Positions 22,333 to 31,044 of a stretch of 64,000 bases of DNA are shown here, piece by piece (position 1 is the stretch's first letter; the number at the start of each line of letters is the position of its first letter). This DNA is from Microbacterium cremeum (lineage in GTDB: Bacteria; Actinomycetota; Actinomycetes; Actinomycetales; Microbacteriaceae): assembly GCF_015277855.1 (NCBI RefSeq), contig NZ_CP063812.1, forward strand, positions 1,736,001 through 1,800,000. Reading direction: 5' to 3'. The notes below the pieces were generated by a model. The model was not told the origin of the DNA. It saw only the letters and a program-made list of their open reading frames with translations, and did no database searches. The position numbers were made by a program, and so were the translations under genes.

Positions 22333-23834
22333 CGACGGCCCGCGGCGAGGAGCCGGCGATCATCGCGAACGCCCGGCTCACCGGGTCCGAACGGACGGAT
22401 CCTTTCGGCTCCGAGCCCGTGGACGTCCACCTCGCCGACGGCCTCGTCGTCGACATCGCGCCGGCGGGCGCACTCCCGCGGCACGGCGCCGTGCTCGATG
22501 CCGACGGCGGGTGGGTGATCCCGGGGCTCTGGGATCACCACGTCCACGTCGTGCAGTGGGCGCTCGCAGCTCAGCGTGTGCCGCTCGGCGAGGCGACGTC
22601 CGCGGCTCACGCTGCGGCGATCATGGCGGACGCGCCGGTGCTTCCGGATGGACGGAGCGTCGGGACGGGCTTCCGGGACGCGCTCTGGCCGGACGAACCC
22701 TCGCTCGAGCTGCTCGACGCGGCCACCGGGCTCGTCCCGACGTATCTCATCAACGCCGACGTGCACAGCGTGTGGCTGAACTCCGCCGCGCTGCGACGCG
22801 AGGGGTTCCAGCCGGACGGCGCCGGCGTCCTTCGCGAGGAGCCCGCGTTCGAGGTGTCGCGGCGCCTCAACGCCGTCGAACCCGGCACGGCCGACCCGCT
22901 CGTCGCCCGTATGGCGGAGGATGCCGCGACCCGCGGCGTGGTGGGCCTCGTCGACCTCGACATGGCCTGGAACGAGGAGGCGTGGGCGCGACGCCTGGCC
23001 GCAGGGTTCGATGCGCTGCGGGTGTCGTTCGGGATCTACCCCGAGTTCCTCGACCGCGCGATCGCCGAGGGGCTGCAGACCGGTGACCGGGCCCGAGGAG
23101 CCGATTCCGACCTCGTGAGGGTCGGACCCCTCAAGGTGATCACCGACGGCTCGCTGGGCACGCGCACGGCCGCGTGCTCCCACCCGTACGCGGGCGACCC
23201 GCACAACCACGGGCTGCTCACGGTGGACCTCGCGAACCTCGTGGACCTCATGACGCGCGCGACCGGAGCCGGCATCGCCTCGGCGATCCACGCGATCGGC
23301 GACGTCGCGAACTCGCACGCGCTGGAGGCCTTCGCCGCGACGGGGGCCTGGGGCACGATCGAGCACGCGCAGCTGGTCGCCCACGCCGACATCCCGCGCT
23401 TCGCACGCCTGGGCGTCGGGGCGAGCGTGCAGCCGGAGCACGCGATCGATGACCGCGACGTCACCGACGCGCTGTGGCGAGACCAGACCGCGCAGCCCTA
23501 TCCGCTGCGGGCGCTGGCCGACTCGGGCGCGACGCTGTTCTTCGGCTCCGACGCGCCGGTGTCGGCGCTCGACCCGTGGGCGGCGATGGCCGCGGCAGTC
23601 TTCCGCGTCCGCGACGGTCGTGAGGCGTGGCAGCCGCACGAGCGCGTCGAGGCCGCCACGGCGCTCGCCGCCTCCACGCGCGGCGGATCGACGACGCCGG
23701 CGCGCGTCGAGCCGGGCGACCCGGCCGATCTGGCGGTGTGCGAACGGGACCCGCTGACGGCCGATGCGGCGCAGCTGCGCGCGATGCGGGTCTCGGCCAC
23801 GCTCCTCGGCGGCCGCCTGACGCACCTGGCGTAG
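22329..23834 (+). CDS. Amidohydrolase family protein (YtcJ-like)
   Basis: A 501-residue metal-dependent hydrolase. VIPGLWDHHVHVVQWA holds the first HxH metal ligands, KVITDGSLGTRTAA and SAIHAIGDVANSHALEAF the later ligands, IEHAQLV a further His, and LFFGSDAPVSALDPWAAM the final Asp. The composite beta-sandwich is formed by the N-terminal (ANARL, VHLADGLVVDIAPAG) and C-terminal (GDPADLAVCERDPL) strands. YtcJ-like enzymes hydrolyse N-formyl or imide substrates; the actual one is unknown. It overlaps the PaiB gene by four bases. A G-rich hairpin (about 23848-23865) follows. Confidence 0.9.
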   Translation: MTTARGEEPAIIANARLTGSERTDPFGSEPVDVHLADGLVVDIAPAGALPRHGAVLDADGGWVIPGLWDHHVHVVQWALAAQRVPLGEATSAAHAAAIMADAPVLPDGRSVGTGFRDALWPDEPSLELLDAATGLVPTYLINADVHSVWLNSAALRREGFQPDGAGVLREEPAFEVSRRLNAVEPGTADPLVARMAEDAATRGVVGLVDLDMAWNEEAWARRLAAGFDALRVSFGIYPEFLDRAIAEGLQTGDRARGADSDLVRVGPLKVITDGSLGTRTAACSHPYAGDPHNHGLLTVDLANLVDLMTRATGAGIASAIHAIGDVANSHALEAFAATGAWGTIEHAQLVAHADIPRFARLGVGASVQPEHAIDDRDVTDALWRDQTAQPYPLRALADSGATLFFGSDAPVSALDPWAAMAAAVFRVRDGREAWQPHERVEAATALAASTRGGSTTPARVEPGDPADLAVCERDPLTADAAQLRAMRVSATLLGGRLTHLA

Positions 23835-23923
23835 ACCGTACCCGCGCCGGGGGGGTCTGCCCCCGTACCGGTTCGGGAGGGCGTCGGATGCCGCGGTGAC
23901 GCGTCCGTCGCGAGGCTGGAGGC

Positions 23924-25492
23924 ATGACTTCCGCTGTGCCCCTCCCGCCCGCCCCGCCGACGGCCGGCGCCGCGCGTCCGCGTCGACGACGGCGCGGTCT
24001 GCTCGTGACCTTGATCGTGATCCCGCTGGTGCTCGTCGTGGCCGTCGTGGCCGCCGGCGGAATCTGGTTCGCGAGCAACTCCGCTCGTGCGACGCCTCCG
24101 GCTCCGGGGGCGGTCGAGTTCCGCACCCCCCTCGCGATCCCTGCGCTCGCTCCGTCCCGGGTCGAGGACGGCGTGCGCGTGTTCGAGCTCTCCGCCGACG
24201 AGTCGGCGACGACGTTCCGGGACGGACGCTCCACGCCGACCCTCGGCTACAACGGCTCGTACCTCGGTCCGACCCTCGTCGCCGCACGAGGTGAGCGCGT
24301 GCGCGTCGATGTCGCGAACCACCTCGATCGGTCGACGACGGTCCACTGGCATGGCATGCACCTGCCGGCGGCGATGGACGGCGGGCCGCACACGCCGATC
24401 GCTCCCGGAGCGACCTGGCACCCCGAGTGGCAGATCGACCAGCCCGCGGCGACGCTCTGGTACCACCCGCACCTGCACGGCCTCACGCGCGAGCAGGTCG
24501 ACGCGGGACTCGCCGGCATGTTCCTGCTGCGCGACGACGAGGAGGCCTCCCTGGCGCTGCCGCGGGATTACGGTGTCGACGACATCCCGGTGATCGTCCA
24601 GGATCGCTCGTTCAACGCCGACGGCTCGTTCGCGGGGAGCATCGGCATGCAGTTCGACGGCGTGCTCGGCGACACGATCCTCGTGAACGGGACCGCGGCG
24701 CCCTACCTCGACGTCACCACCGAACGAGTCCGCCTCCGGTTGCTCAACGGGTCGAGCGCGCGCATGTACGACTTCGCGTTCGCCGACGGCCGGGAGTTCG
24801 ACCTCGTCGCCAGCGACGGCGGACTGCTCGAGGCGCCGGTCGCCTCGACGAGCGTCCCCCTTTCGCCCGGCGAGCGCGCCGAGATCGTCGTGACGGTCGA
24901 GCCCGGTGAGCGGGTCGCGCTGCGCTCGAACGCACCCGACCCGGCGCTGCACGCCGGCTCGTCGAGCTTCGACGTGCTCGAACTGCGTGCCGCGGCATCC
25001 GTGGTCCCGTCGCCGGAGGTGCCGGGACAGCTCGCGGCGCTGCCGGCTCCGGATGCCGCGGACGCCGTCGTCGAGCGTTCGTTCGTCATGTCGGGGCACA
25101 ACATCAACGACCGGCAGATGGACCTCGGCCGCGCCGACTTCACCGCCACCGTCGACACCAGCGAGGTGTGGACCGTGCGCAACGCGAACCCGCTGCCGCA
25201 CTCGTTCCACGTGCACGACACGCAGTTCCGCGTGCTCTCGGTCGACGGATCGCCGCCGCCGGCGCGCCTGGCGGGGCTCAAAGACACGCTCGCGCTCGAG
25301 TGGAACCGCGAGTACCGCATCCTCGTGCGATTCGAGGACTACGCAGACCCGGCCACGCCGTACATGTACCACTGCCACCTGCTGTGGCACGAAGACCAGG
25401 GCATGATGGGACAGTTCCTGGTCGTCGAACCGGGCCAGCGGCCCGAACTGAAGCGTCCCGAGGGAGACTCCGATGACCGCCACGACCACTGA
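23924..25492 (+). CDS. Membrane-anchored multicopper oxidase
   Basis: The 522-residue product has a basic cytoplasmic N-terminus (RRRRRGLL), one TM helix or uncleaved signal (about 26-50) and three cupredoxin domains. Copper ligands are visible: HWHGMH (H141, H143), YHPHLHG (H181, H183), HSFHVH (H426, H429, H431) and HCHLLWHEDQGMM (H483, C484, H485, H489, axial Met). Overall it resembles CueO/CotA-like oxidases but lacks the long Met-rich insert of CueO. It oxidises Cu(I), Mn(II) or phenolics outside the membrane. The stop overlaps the sensor kinase start by 20 bases, so the oxidase and the two-component system form one operon. Confidence 0.93.
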   Translation: MTSAVPLPPAPPTAGAARPRRRRRGLLVTLIVIPLVLVVAVVAAGGIWFASNSARATPPAPGAVEFRTPLAIPALAPSRVEDGVRVFELSADESATTFRDGRSTPTLGYNGSYLGPTLVAARGERVRVDVANHLDRSTTVHWHGMHLPAAMDGGPHTPIAPGATWHPEWQIDQPAATLWYHPHLHGLTREQVDAGLAGMFLLRDDEEASLALPRDYGVDDIPVIVQDRSFNADGSFAGSIGMQFDGVLGDTILVNGTAAPYLDVTTERVRLRLLNGSSARMYDFAFADGREFDLVASDGGLLEAPVASTSVPLSPGERAEIVVTVEPGERVALRSNAPDPALHAGSSSFDVLELRAAASVVPSPEVPGQLAALPAPDAADAVVERSFVMSGHNINDRQMDLGRADFTATVDTSEVWTVRNANPLPHSFHVHDTQFRVLSVDGSPPPARLAGLKDTLALEWNREYRILVRFEDYADPATPYMYHCHLLWHEDQGMMGQFLVVEPGQRPELKRPEGDSDDRHDH

Positions 25493-26885
25493 CACCGCCC
25501 AGCGCGCGGCACTCGCCCCGCGGCCGGCGACAGAAGGCTTCTGGGCCTCGTACAGGCGGTGGTGGCTGCACACCCCCGGCAGTGCGCTGTACCTGATCGT
25601 CGTCTTCGTCCTCGCGATGGTGTCGGTCAGCGTCCTGGCATCGCTGTTCTGGACGAGCCTGGGACTGCTCGTCCTGGTGATCGGGCTTCCGGTGCTGGTG
25701 GGGACCCTGTTCGTCGCCCGCGGATTCGGGGTCGCGGACCGGTTCCTCCTTCGCGTTACCGGCCTGCCCGAGATCTCCGAGCCGGAGTGGAACCGCGACA
25801 AGCCCGACGCCAACGGCTTCTGGATGTCTCTCACGCGACCCGTGCGCAACGCCCACTACTGGGTATACCTCGTGCACGGCATGATCGTCACGCCGATCGT
25901 CAGCACCATCTCGTTCGTGCTGACCACCGTGTGGCTGAGCGTCGGCCTCGGCGGACTCACCTACTGGTTCTGGGGGCTCTTCCTCCCGCGCAACCGGGAG
26001 GTCGACGGCTCCGGCGGCGAATGGGGACACTACGTCGCGGATGCGGTGCCGTGGCTGTTCGGCGGGTGGTCGAGCTGGGCGGTCGAGGTCGTGCTCTACC
26101 TCGTGGCCGGCATCTTGTTCACCTTCACGATGCCGTGGGTGCTCGGCGGACTCGCCCGCGCCCACCACGCGATCGCGCAGGGCATGCTCGGCCGCTGGGA
26201 CTCCGACCGGCTGGCCGCCGAGGTGCGGGCCGAGGCGGCCGCGCGCGGCGCCGCCGTGCACGCCGAGGACGTGGCGCTGCGACGGCTCGAGCGAGACATC
26301 CACGACGGCCCGCAGCAGCGCCTCGTGCGGCTGCAGATGGACCTGGCCGCGCTGGAACGCCGGGCCGAGTCGGGCGACGCCGATGCCGCAGCCGAACTCG
26401 CCCGCGAGGCTCGGGGGCATGCCAAGGCCGCGCTCGACGAACTGCGGGCGCTGTCGAGCGGCGTCGCGCCGCCGCTGCTGCAGGACCGCGGCCTCGCCGC
26501 GGCGCTGGACGCCCTGGCGGCGACCTCGCCGCTGACGGTGGAGGTCGACGTCGACTCTTCGATCGACCGGGCGGTGAGCCAGGAGATCGCGCGAACGGTG
26601 TACTTCGTCGTCGCCGAACTCGTGACCAACGCGGTCAAGCACTCGGGCGCGAGCGGCGCCACCCTCAAGGCATCGTTGCGACGCGCCCCGAACGGTGCGC
26701 CGACCCATCTGGACGTGTGGGTGGTCGACAACGGGCGCGGGGGCGCGGCGATCACCGTCGGGCACGGGCTCGAAGGGCTGCGCGAGCGCGTCGCCGGGCT
26801 GCGCGGCACGCTCGTCATCACGAGCCCGGCCGGCGGTCCCACCTCGGTCGGCGCGCACATCCCGTTGATGGCGGGTGCGGCATGA
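25473..26885 (+). CDS. Membrane sensor histidine kinase, NarL-type partner
   Basis: A 470-residue kinase. Residues 20-225 form a putative-sensor-type membrane domain with two pairs of TM helices (38-80 and about 133-175) and a further hairpin at 200-225; EPEWNRDKPDANGFWMSL lies between the pairs. The HisKA_3 dimerisation helix has RLERDIHDGPQQRLV with the phospho-acceptor His277. The HATPase domain shows ELVTNAVKHSGA (N box), VVDNGRGG (G1) and GHGLEGLRERVAGL (G2). The ligand is unknown. It overlaps the oxidase gene by 20 bases and the regulator gene by four. Confidence 0.93.
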   Translation: MTATTTDTAQRAALAPRPATEGFWASYRRWWLHTPGSALYLIVVFVLAMVSVSVLASLFWTSLGLLVLVIGLPVLVGTLFVARGFGVADRFLLRVTGLPEISEPEWNRDKPDANGFWMSLTRPVRNAHYWVYLVHGMIVTPIVSTISFVLTTVWLSVGLGGLTYWFWGLFLPRNREVDGSGGEWGHYVADAVPWLFGGWSSWAVEVVLYLVAGILFTFTMPWVLGGLARAHHAIAQGMLGRWDSDRLAAEVRAEAAARGAAVHAEDVALRRLERDIHDGPQQRLVRLQMDLAALERRAESGDADAAAELAREARGHAKAALDELRALSSGVAPPLLQDRGLAAALDALAATSPLTVEVDVDSSIDRAVSQEIARTVYFVVAELVTNAVKHSGASGATLKASLRRAPNGAPTHLDVWVVDNGRGGAAITVGHGLEGLRERVAGLRGTLVITSPAGGPTSVGAHIPLMAGAA

Positions 26886-27574
26886 GCGCTCCGTATCCTG
26901 AAGGGGTGGCTGCGGCAAGCGATTCCGAACCCCTCCGCGTCGTCCTCTTCGAAGACTCGGTACTGCTGCGCGAGGGACTGATCCGGTTGTTCGATGAGGC
27001 CGGATACGTCACCGCAGGGGCGTGGGGCGATGCGGACGACGTCGTCGAGCGCGTCCGCGCGGCCGAGGCCGACGTCGCCATCCTCGATGTGCGCCTCCCG
27101 CCGGCGTTCCGCGACGAGGGCATCCGCGCGGCCCTCGCGCTGCGCGGCGCGCTCCCGGACGTCGGCATCCTCGTGCTGAGCCAGTACGTCGAGGGGGTCT
27201 ACGCCCGTGAGCTCCTGGCGGGCGGCGAAGGTGGCGTCGGGTACCTCCTGAAGGACCGCGTCACGTCGCTCGACGAGTTCACGGATGCCGTCCGCCGGGT
27301 GCGCGAGCGGGGCACTGTGCTCGATCCGCTGGTCGTGCAGGGCCTGCTGTCGTCGCGTCCGGACCCGCTCTCGACGCTGACGCCCCGCGAGAAGGACGTG
27401 CTGACGTTGATGGCCGAGGGGCGCAGCAACGCCAGCATCGCCGAGCGGCTCTTCATCGGCGTCGGTGCGGTGGAGAAGAACATCAGCGCGATCTTCTCGA
27501 AGCTGGGACTGGAGGAGTCCGGCACCGAGCACCGGCGCGTGCTCGCCGTGCTGGCGTTCCTGCAGCACCCCTGA
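26882..27574 (+). CDS. Response regulator, NarL/LuxR family
   Basis: The 230-residue regulator has a receiver domain (VVLFEDSVLLREGL with the acidic pair, phospho-acceptor Asp69 in AILDVRLPP, LVLSQYVE, YLLKDR with conserved Lys) and a C-terminal LuxR helix-turn-helix (LTPREKDVLTLMAEGRSNASIAERLFIGVGAVEKNISAIFSKLG, given here in part). It overlaps the kinase stop (ATGA). An in-frame GTG at 26906 stands six bases after TATCCT (26894-26899), so a second, leaderless transcript could make a shorter form starting MAAASDSEP. It very likely controls its own operon. Confidence 0.93.
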   Translation: MSAPYPEGVAAASDSEPLRVVLFEDSVLLREGLIRLFDEAGYVTAGAWGDADDVVERVRAAEADVAILDVRLPPAFRDEGIRAALALRGALPDVGILVLSQYVEGVYARELLAGGEGGVGYLLKDRVTSLDEFTDAVRRVRERGTVLDPLVVQGLLSSRPDPLSTLTPREKDVLTLMAEGRSNASIAERLFIGVGAVEKNISAIFSKLGLEESGTEHRRVLAVLAFLQHP

Positions 27575-27585
27575 GCCTCCTCGGT

Positions 27586-27691
27586 CGTTGAGCGAGCGTG
27601 TTTCGGCAGGCTCAACGAACGCGAGCGAGACGAAACGCCCCGGGCTTGACGAGAAGTCCGGGGCGTTTCGTCTCGCTTCGCTCGCTCAACG
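27586..27691. repeat. Nested palindromic intergenic element, about 106 bp
   Basis: The element begins CGTTGAGCGAGCG and ends with the exact inverse (27679-27691), giving 13-base terminal inverted repeats. Inside are an 8-bp hairpin (27586-27593 with 27610-27617) and a perfect 19-bp stem (27625-27643 with 27658-27676) extended by four more pairs. It separates two convergent genes (response regulator and dps), so it can act as a two-way terminator. The GTTGAGCGAGCG word is familiar to me from intergenic repeats in Microbacteriaceae, so it is probably a dispersed family. Confidence 0.8.
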
Positions 27692-27702
27692 AGCGGGTGA
27701 CG

Positions 27703-28188
27703 TCACTCCGCGAGGTGCGCGAAGAGGAACCAGCGGTCCTTCTCGAGCGACTCCTTGATGCCGATCGCGATGTCCTGGCTGGTGAGGTCGAACTCGTCGA
27801 GGCCGTCGATCGCGGCCTGGACGTCGGCGATGACCGCGTCCATGTCGGTGATCACGTTGCGGATCAGGGCGTCCCACTGCGTGAAGCCGGCGGGGACCGC
27901 GGTGGCCGGGGTCTTGCCCGCCACCGTGCCCACGCGGGCGTCGATCGGCAGGCCCAGGGCGACGATCCGCTCGGCGGCCTGGTCGGCGCCGGCCTGCGCG
28001 TTGGCCACGACCGTGTCGAGCAGCTCGTGGATCGCGATGAAGTTGGCGCCGCGCACGTTCCAGTGCGCCTGCTTGCCGTTGACTGCCAGGGCCTGCAGAC
28101 CCAGGACCACGGGGGTGAGGAACTGCGCGCTGGCAGCGGCCACGTCGGGGTTGGCTGCGGTCGCGGGGGTGGTGTTGGTCTTCGTCAT
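27703..28188 (-). CDS. dps: Dps family DNA-binding ferritin-like protein
   Basis: A 161-residue mini-ferritin that oxidises and stores iron and shields DNA under stress. The four-helix core shows the ferroxidase motifs KQAHWNVRGANFIAIHELLDTVV, with His and Asp ligands shared between subunits, and QAAERIVALG. QDIAIGIKESLEKDRWFLFAHLAE forms the last helix. The N-terminal 20 residues (MTKTNTTPATAANPD) are a flexible, only mildly basic tail. GGAGGCGAGAGAC precedes the ATG at 28188, which fixes the start over a longer frame. Its promoter is TTGCGG-16-TAGCGT. Confidence 0.94.
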   Translation of the reverse strand: MTKTNTTPATAANPDVAAASAQFLTPVVLGLQALAVNGKQAHWNVRGANFIAIHELLDTVVANAQAGADQAAERIVALGLPIDARVGTVAGKTPATAVPAGFTQWDALIRNVITDMDAVIADVQAAIDGLDEFDLTSQDIAIGIKESLEKDRWFLFAHLAE

Positions 28189-28249
28189 GTCTCTCGCCTC
28201 CATCATGGGAGGGTTCGCTCCGATCGGCGTTCGCCCTCCATACCGTGCA

Positions 28250-28277
28250 ACGCTACTCAGCACGGGCCATTCCGCAA
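28250..28277 (-). promoter_or_regulatory. dps promoter (TTGCGG-16-TAGCGT)
   Basis: On the minus strand TTGCGG (28272-28277) and TAGCGT (28250-28255) are separated by 16 bases, giving a leader of roughly 55 bases with a good ribosome binding site before dps. Confidence 0.5.
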
Positions 28278-28343
28278 GCAAGTGAAGGCTGGGCTAAACA
28301 GGGCTTTCCGGTGGCGGGTGCGGGGGAGTCGGGCAACACCGGC

Positions 28344-28349
28344 TAACGT
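28344..28349 (+). promoter_or_regulatory. -10 box TAACGT, leaderless gene
   Basis: TAACGT ends six bases before the GTG at 28356. Confidence 0.5.
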
Positions 28350-28355
28350 CGATTC

Positions 28356-30503
28356 GTGCCTTCCGCCGACCACGACCTCGGACCGCAGAATCTGCGTTCG
28401 CCCGCCCAGACCGTGACCCGCGAGCCGACCGATCAGTCGCCCGAGCACGCCGAGCCGTCGCGGTTCCTCCCGCACGTGCAAGGCCTGCGCGCCATCGCGG
28501 TGCTCTGCGTCGTGCTGTACCACTTCTGGCCCGGCCGGGTGACCGGAGGCTACATCGGCGTCGACGTCTTCTTCGTCATCTCGGGCTTCCTGATCACGTC
28601 GCACCTGATGCGCGAGCTGACCGCCACCGGTACGGTACGCCTCGGCCAGTTCTGGGCGAGGCGCGCGCGGCGTCTGCTGCCGGCATCCCTGCTCGTACTG
28701 CTGTTCTGCGCGGTCGTGGTGATGTCGCCGTACCTCATGCCGACCTCGGCTCTGCCCAACGAGATCCGCGAGATCCTCGCGTCGACGTTCTACGTCGAGA
28801 ACTGGTACCTGGCCTTGAACTCGGCCGACTACCTGAACCACGCGGGCGATCCGACGACCGTGCAGCACTACTGGTCGCTGTCGCTCGAAGAGCAGTTCTA
28901 CGTGATGTGGCCGCTCATCATGCTGCTGGCGGCATGGGTCGCGGTGAAGTGGCTGCGTGGCAACCGCCGCCGCGCGGTCATCGTCACCCTCGCCGTCGTG
29001 TCGGCGGCATCGCTGGCGTTCTGCATCGTGTTCACGATCACCGACCCCGCCCCGGCGTACTTCGTCACCTTCGGACGCATGTGGCAGTTCGGCGTCGGCG
29101 CCATGGTCGCCCTCATCCCGCTGCTGCGGGTGCGCAACGCGGTCGGCAGCTTCGTGCTCGGCTGGGGCGGCATCCTGGTGCTCGTCTTTGTGACCTTCAC
29201 CTACGACGGCCAGACGCCGTTCCCCGGGTACAACGCGATCCTGCCGACGCTGGGCGCGGCGGCGATCATCGCGGCCTCCAACGCCGACCGGTGGTGGTAC
29301 CCGACGAGGATCCTCTCGATCCGGCCCGCCCAGTTCGTCGGCGACATCTCGTACTCGCTGTACCTGTGGCACTGGCCGCTCATCATCATCGCCCCGTCGG
29401 TGCCGTTCTGGGGTCTCACGATCTACCACCGCCTCGCACTGCTCGCGCTCTGCTTCGTGTTGGCGTGGCTCACCAAGCGTTTCGTCGAAGACCCGGTGCG
29501 CAGCTGGAAGGTGCTGACCTCGCGGCCGGCCCGGGTCACGCTGTGGACCTCGCTCGCGGCGATGATCGTCGTCGCGCTCGTGGCGGGGACGGCGTGGCTC
29601 GTCAACGCGCCGCTGTACAGCCAGGGCTCTCGCGACATCGCGCAGCTGCAGCAGGACCCGCCGGAGTGCTTCGGCGCGGCATCCGTGCTGGATCCCTCGT
29701 GCGCGGACGCGGACTTCGGGGGGACGATCCTGCCCGCCCCCGGCTTCGCGGGCATCGACCGGCCGACCGACGAGCAGTGCTTCGTGCAGCTCACCGATTC
29801 GAGGCCTGTCTCGTGCGAGTTCGGCTCGGACGAGCCCGATGCCCCGCGCGTCGCGCTGATCGGCGACAGCCACGCGTACCAGCTCCTCTCGACGTTCCAG
29901 CGCATGGCCGACCAGAACGGCTGGCACCTGGTCACCTGGTTCAAGGGCGCGTGCCCCTGGAACACGACGCCGCTGGCGACCCCGGGCGCATTCGGAGCCG
30001 CGTGCACCGAGTGGCGCGACCGCGTGCAGTCCGCCATCGACGACGCCGACCTCGACGCGGTCTTCACCGCCGCGATCGCGACGACCCCGTACTCGTCGGC
30101 CGGGCACCCGTCGTCGCACGACGCCGCCGTCGCCGGCTACCAGGGCGCGTGGTCGACGGTGCTCGACCGCGGCATCCCGGTGATCACCGTCGTCGACAAT
30201 CCGGTGTGGGAGACAGATCCCAACAAGTGCCTGCGCACGCGCGACGCCGCCGAGTGCGATGCCTTGAAGGCGGATGTGCTGGTGGCCGACGACCCGCTGC
30301 GGGACGCGGCATCCGGAGTCGACGGCGTCACCCTGCTCGACTTCACCGACGTGTTCTGCCGGGCAGAGGTGTGCGAGCCTGTCGTCGGCGGGGCGAATGT
30401 GTACCGCGATCAGGACCACCTCACCGTCACCTTCGCCGACACCCTCGCCCCGTGGTACACCGAGGCCGTCGAGACCGCCCTGGCAAGGAGAGTCGCACCA
30501 TGA
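28356..30503 (+). CDS. Acyltransferase-3 / SGNH cell-surface acyltransferase (OafA-like)
   Basis: A 715-residue membrane protein. Residues 35-400 form the acyltransferase-3 domain with ten or eleven TM helices and the motifs QGLRAIAVLCVVLYHF, GGYIGVDVFFVISGFLIT and FWARRARRLLPAS, including the catalytic His and basic residues. WSLSLEEQFY follows. After TM 11 (about 395-415) comes an extracytoplasmic SGNH domain: ALIGDSHAYQLL (nucleophile Ser), and a late D-x-x-H (YRDQDHLTV). It probably O-acetylates a cell-wall or capsule sugar. Six or more Cys suggest disulfides outside. The stop overlaps the gamma-carbonic anhydrase start. Confidence 0.92.
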   Translation: MPSADHDLGPQNLRSPAQTVTREPTDQSPEHAEPSRFLPHVQGLRAIAVLCVVLYHFWPGRVTGGYIGVDVFFVISGFLITSHLMRELTATGTVRLGQFWARRARRLLPASLLVLLFCAVVVMSPYLMPTSALPNEIREILASTFYVENWYLALNSADYLNHAGDPTTVQHYWSLSLEEQFYVMWPLIMLLAAWVAVKWLRGNRRRAVIVTLAVVSAASLAFCIVFTITDPAPAYFVTFGRMWQFGVGAMVALIPLLRVRNAVGSFVLGWGGILVLVFVTFTYDGQTPFPGYNAILPTLGAAAIIAASNADRWWYPTRILSIRPAQFVGDISYSLYLWHWPLIIIAPSVPFWGLTIYHRLALLALCFVLAWLTKRFVEDPVRSWKVLTSRPARVTLWTSLAAMIVVALVAGTAWLVNAPLYSQGSRDIAQLQQDPPECFGAASVLDPSCADADFGGTILPAPGFAGIDRPTDEQCFVQLTDSRPVSCEFGSDEPDAPRVALIGDSHAYQLLSTFQRMADQNGWHLVTWFKGACPWNTTPLATPGAFGAACTEWRDRVQSAIDDADLDAVFTAAIATTPYSSAGHPSSHDAAVAGYQGAWSTVLDRGIPVITVVDNPVWETDPNKCLRTRDAAECDALKADVLVADDPLRDAASGVDGVTLLDFTDVFCRAEVCEPVVGGANVYRDQDHLTVTFADTLAPWYTEAVETALARRVAP

Positions 30504-31039
30504 CCGTCGCAGTTCACGCATCCGTCCTCTCCGCGGCGGGCCGCACGCCGGACCTGCACGCGACGGCGTTCGTCGCGGCGGGCGCCCGCATCGTCGGGGG
30601 AGTGACGCTGGGCCCGGGCGCGAGCGTCTGGTACAACGCCGTGCTGCGCGCCGACGGCGACACGATCACGGTCGGCGCGAACAGCAACGTGCAGGACAAC
30701 GTCTCGGTCCACGTCGACGCCGGAAGACCGGTCGTCATCGGCGAGAACGTCTCGATCGGGCACAACGCCGTCGTGCACGGCTGCACCATCGGCGACGGCT
30801 CGCTGATCGGCATGGGTGCCGTGGTGCTCAACGGCGCCAGGATCGGCTCCGGATGCCTCATCGCCGGCGGTGCGGTCGTGCTCGAAGGGTCCGAGATCCC
30901 CGACGGGTCCCTCGTCGCGGGCGTGCCCGGCAAGGTGCGGCGTTCTCTGACCGATGAGGAGCGAGCGGGGCTGCTGCGCAACGCGGAGCACTATCTGGTG
31001 CACGTGCGGGAGCACGACGAGGCGGATCCTCGGGAGTGA
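30500..31039 (+). CDS. Gamma-carbonic-anhydrase-like hexapeptide-repeat protein
   Basis: A 179-residue left-handed beta-helix protein. Repeating [LIV]-G-x4 turns run from residue 25 to 150 (VGGVTLGPGASVWYNAVLRAD). His71, His88 and His93 (SVHVD, IGHNAVVHGC) match the three zinc-binding His of the CamH/PaaY type, and Arg50/Gln65 positions are conserved. A C-terminal helix (LLRNAEHYLVHVREH) completes the trimer. It may hydrate CO2 or act as an acyl-CoA thioesterase like PaaY. AAGGAG lies before the ATG, which overlaps the upstream stop. Confidence 0.9.
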   Translation: MTVAVHASVLSAAGRTPDLHATAFVAAGARIVGGVTLGPGASVWYNAVLRADGDTITVGANSNVQDNVSVHVDAGRPVVIGENVSIGHNAVVHGCTIGDGSLIGMGAVVLNGARIGSGCLIAGGAVVLEGSEIPDGSLVAGVPGKVRRSLTDEERAGLLRNAEHYLVHVREHDEADPRE

Positions 31040-31044
31040 CGGCG

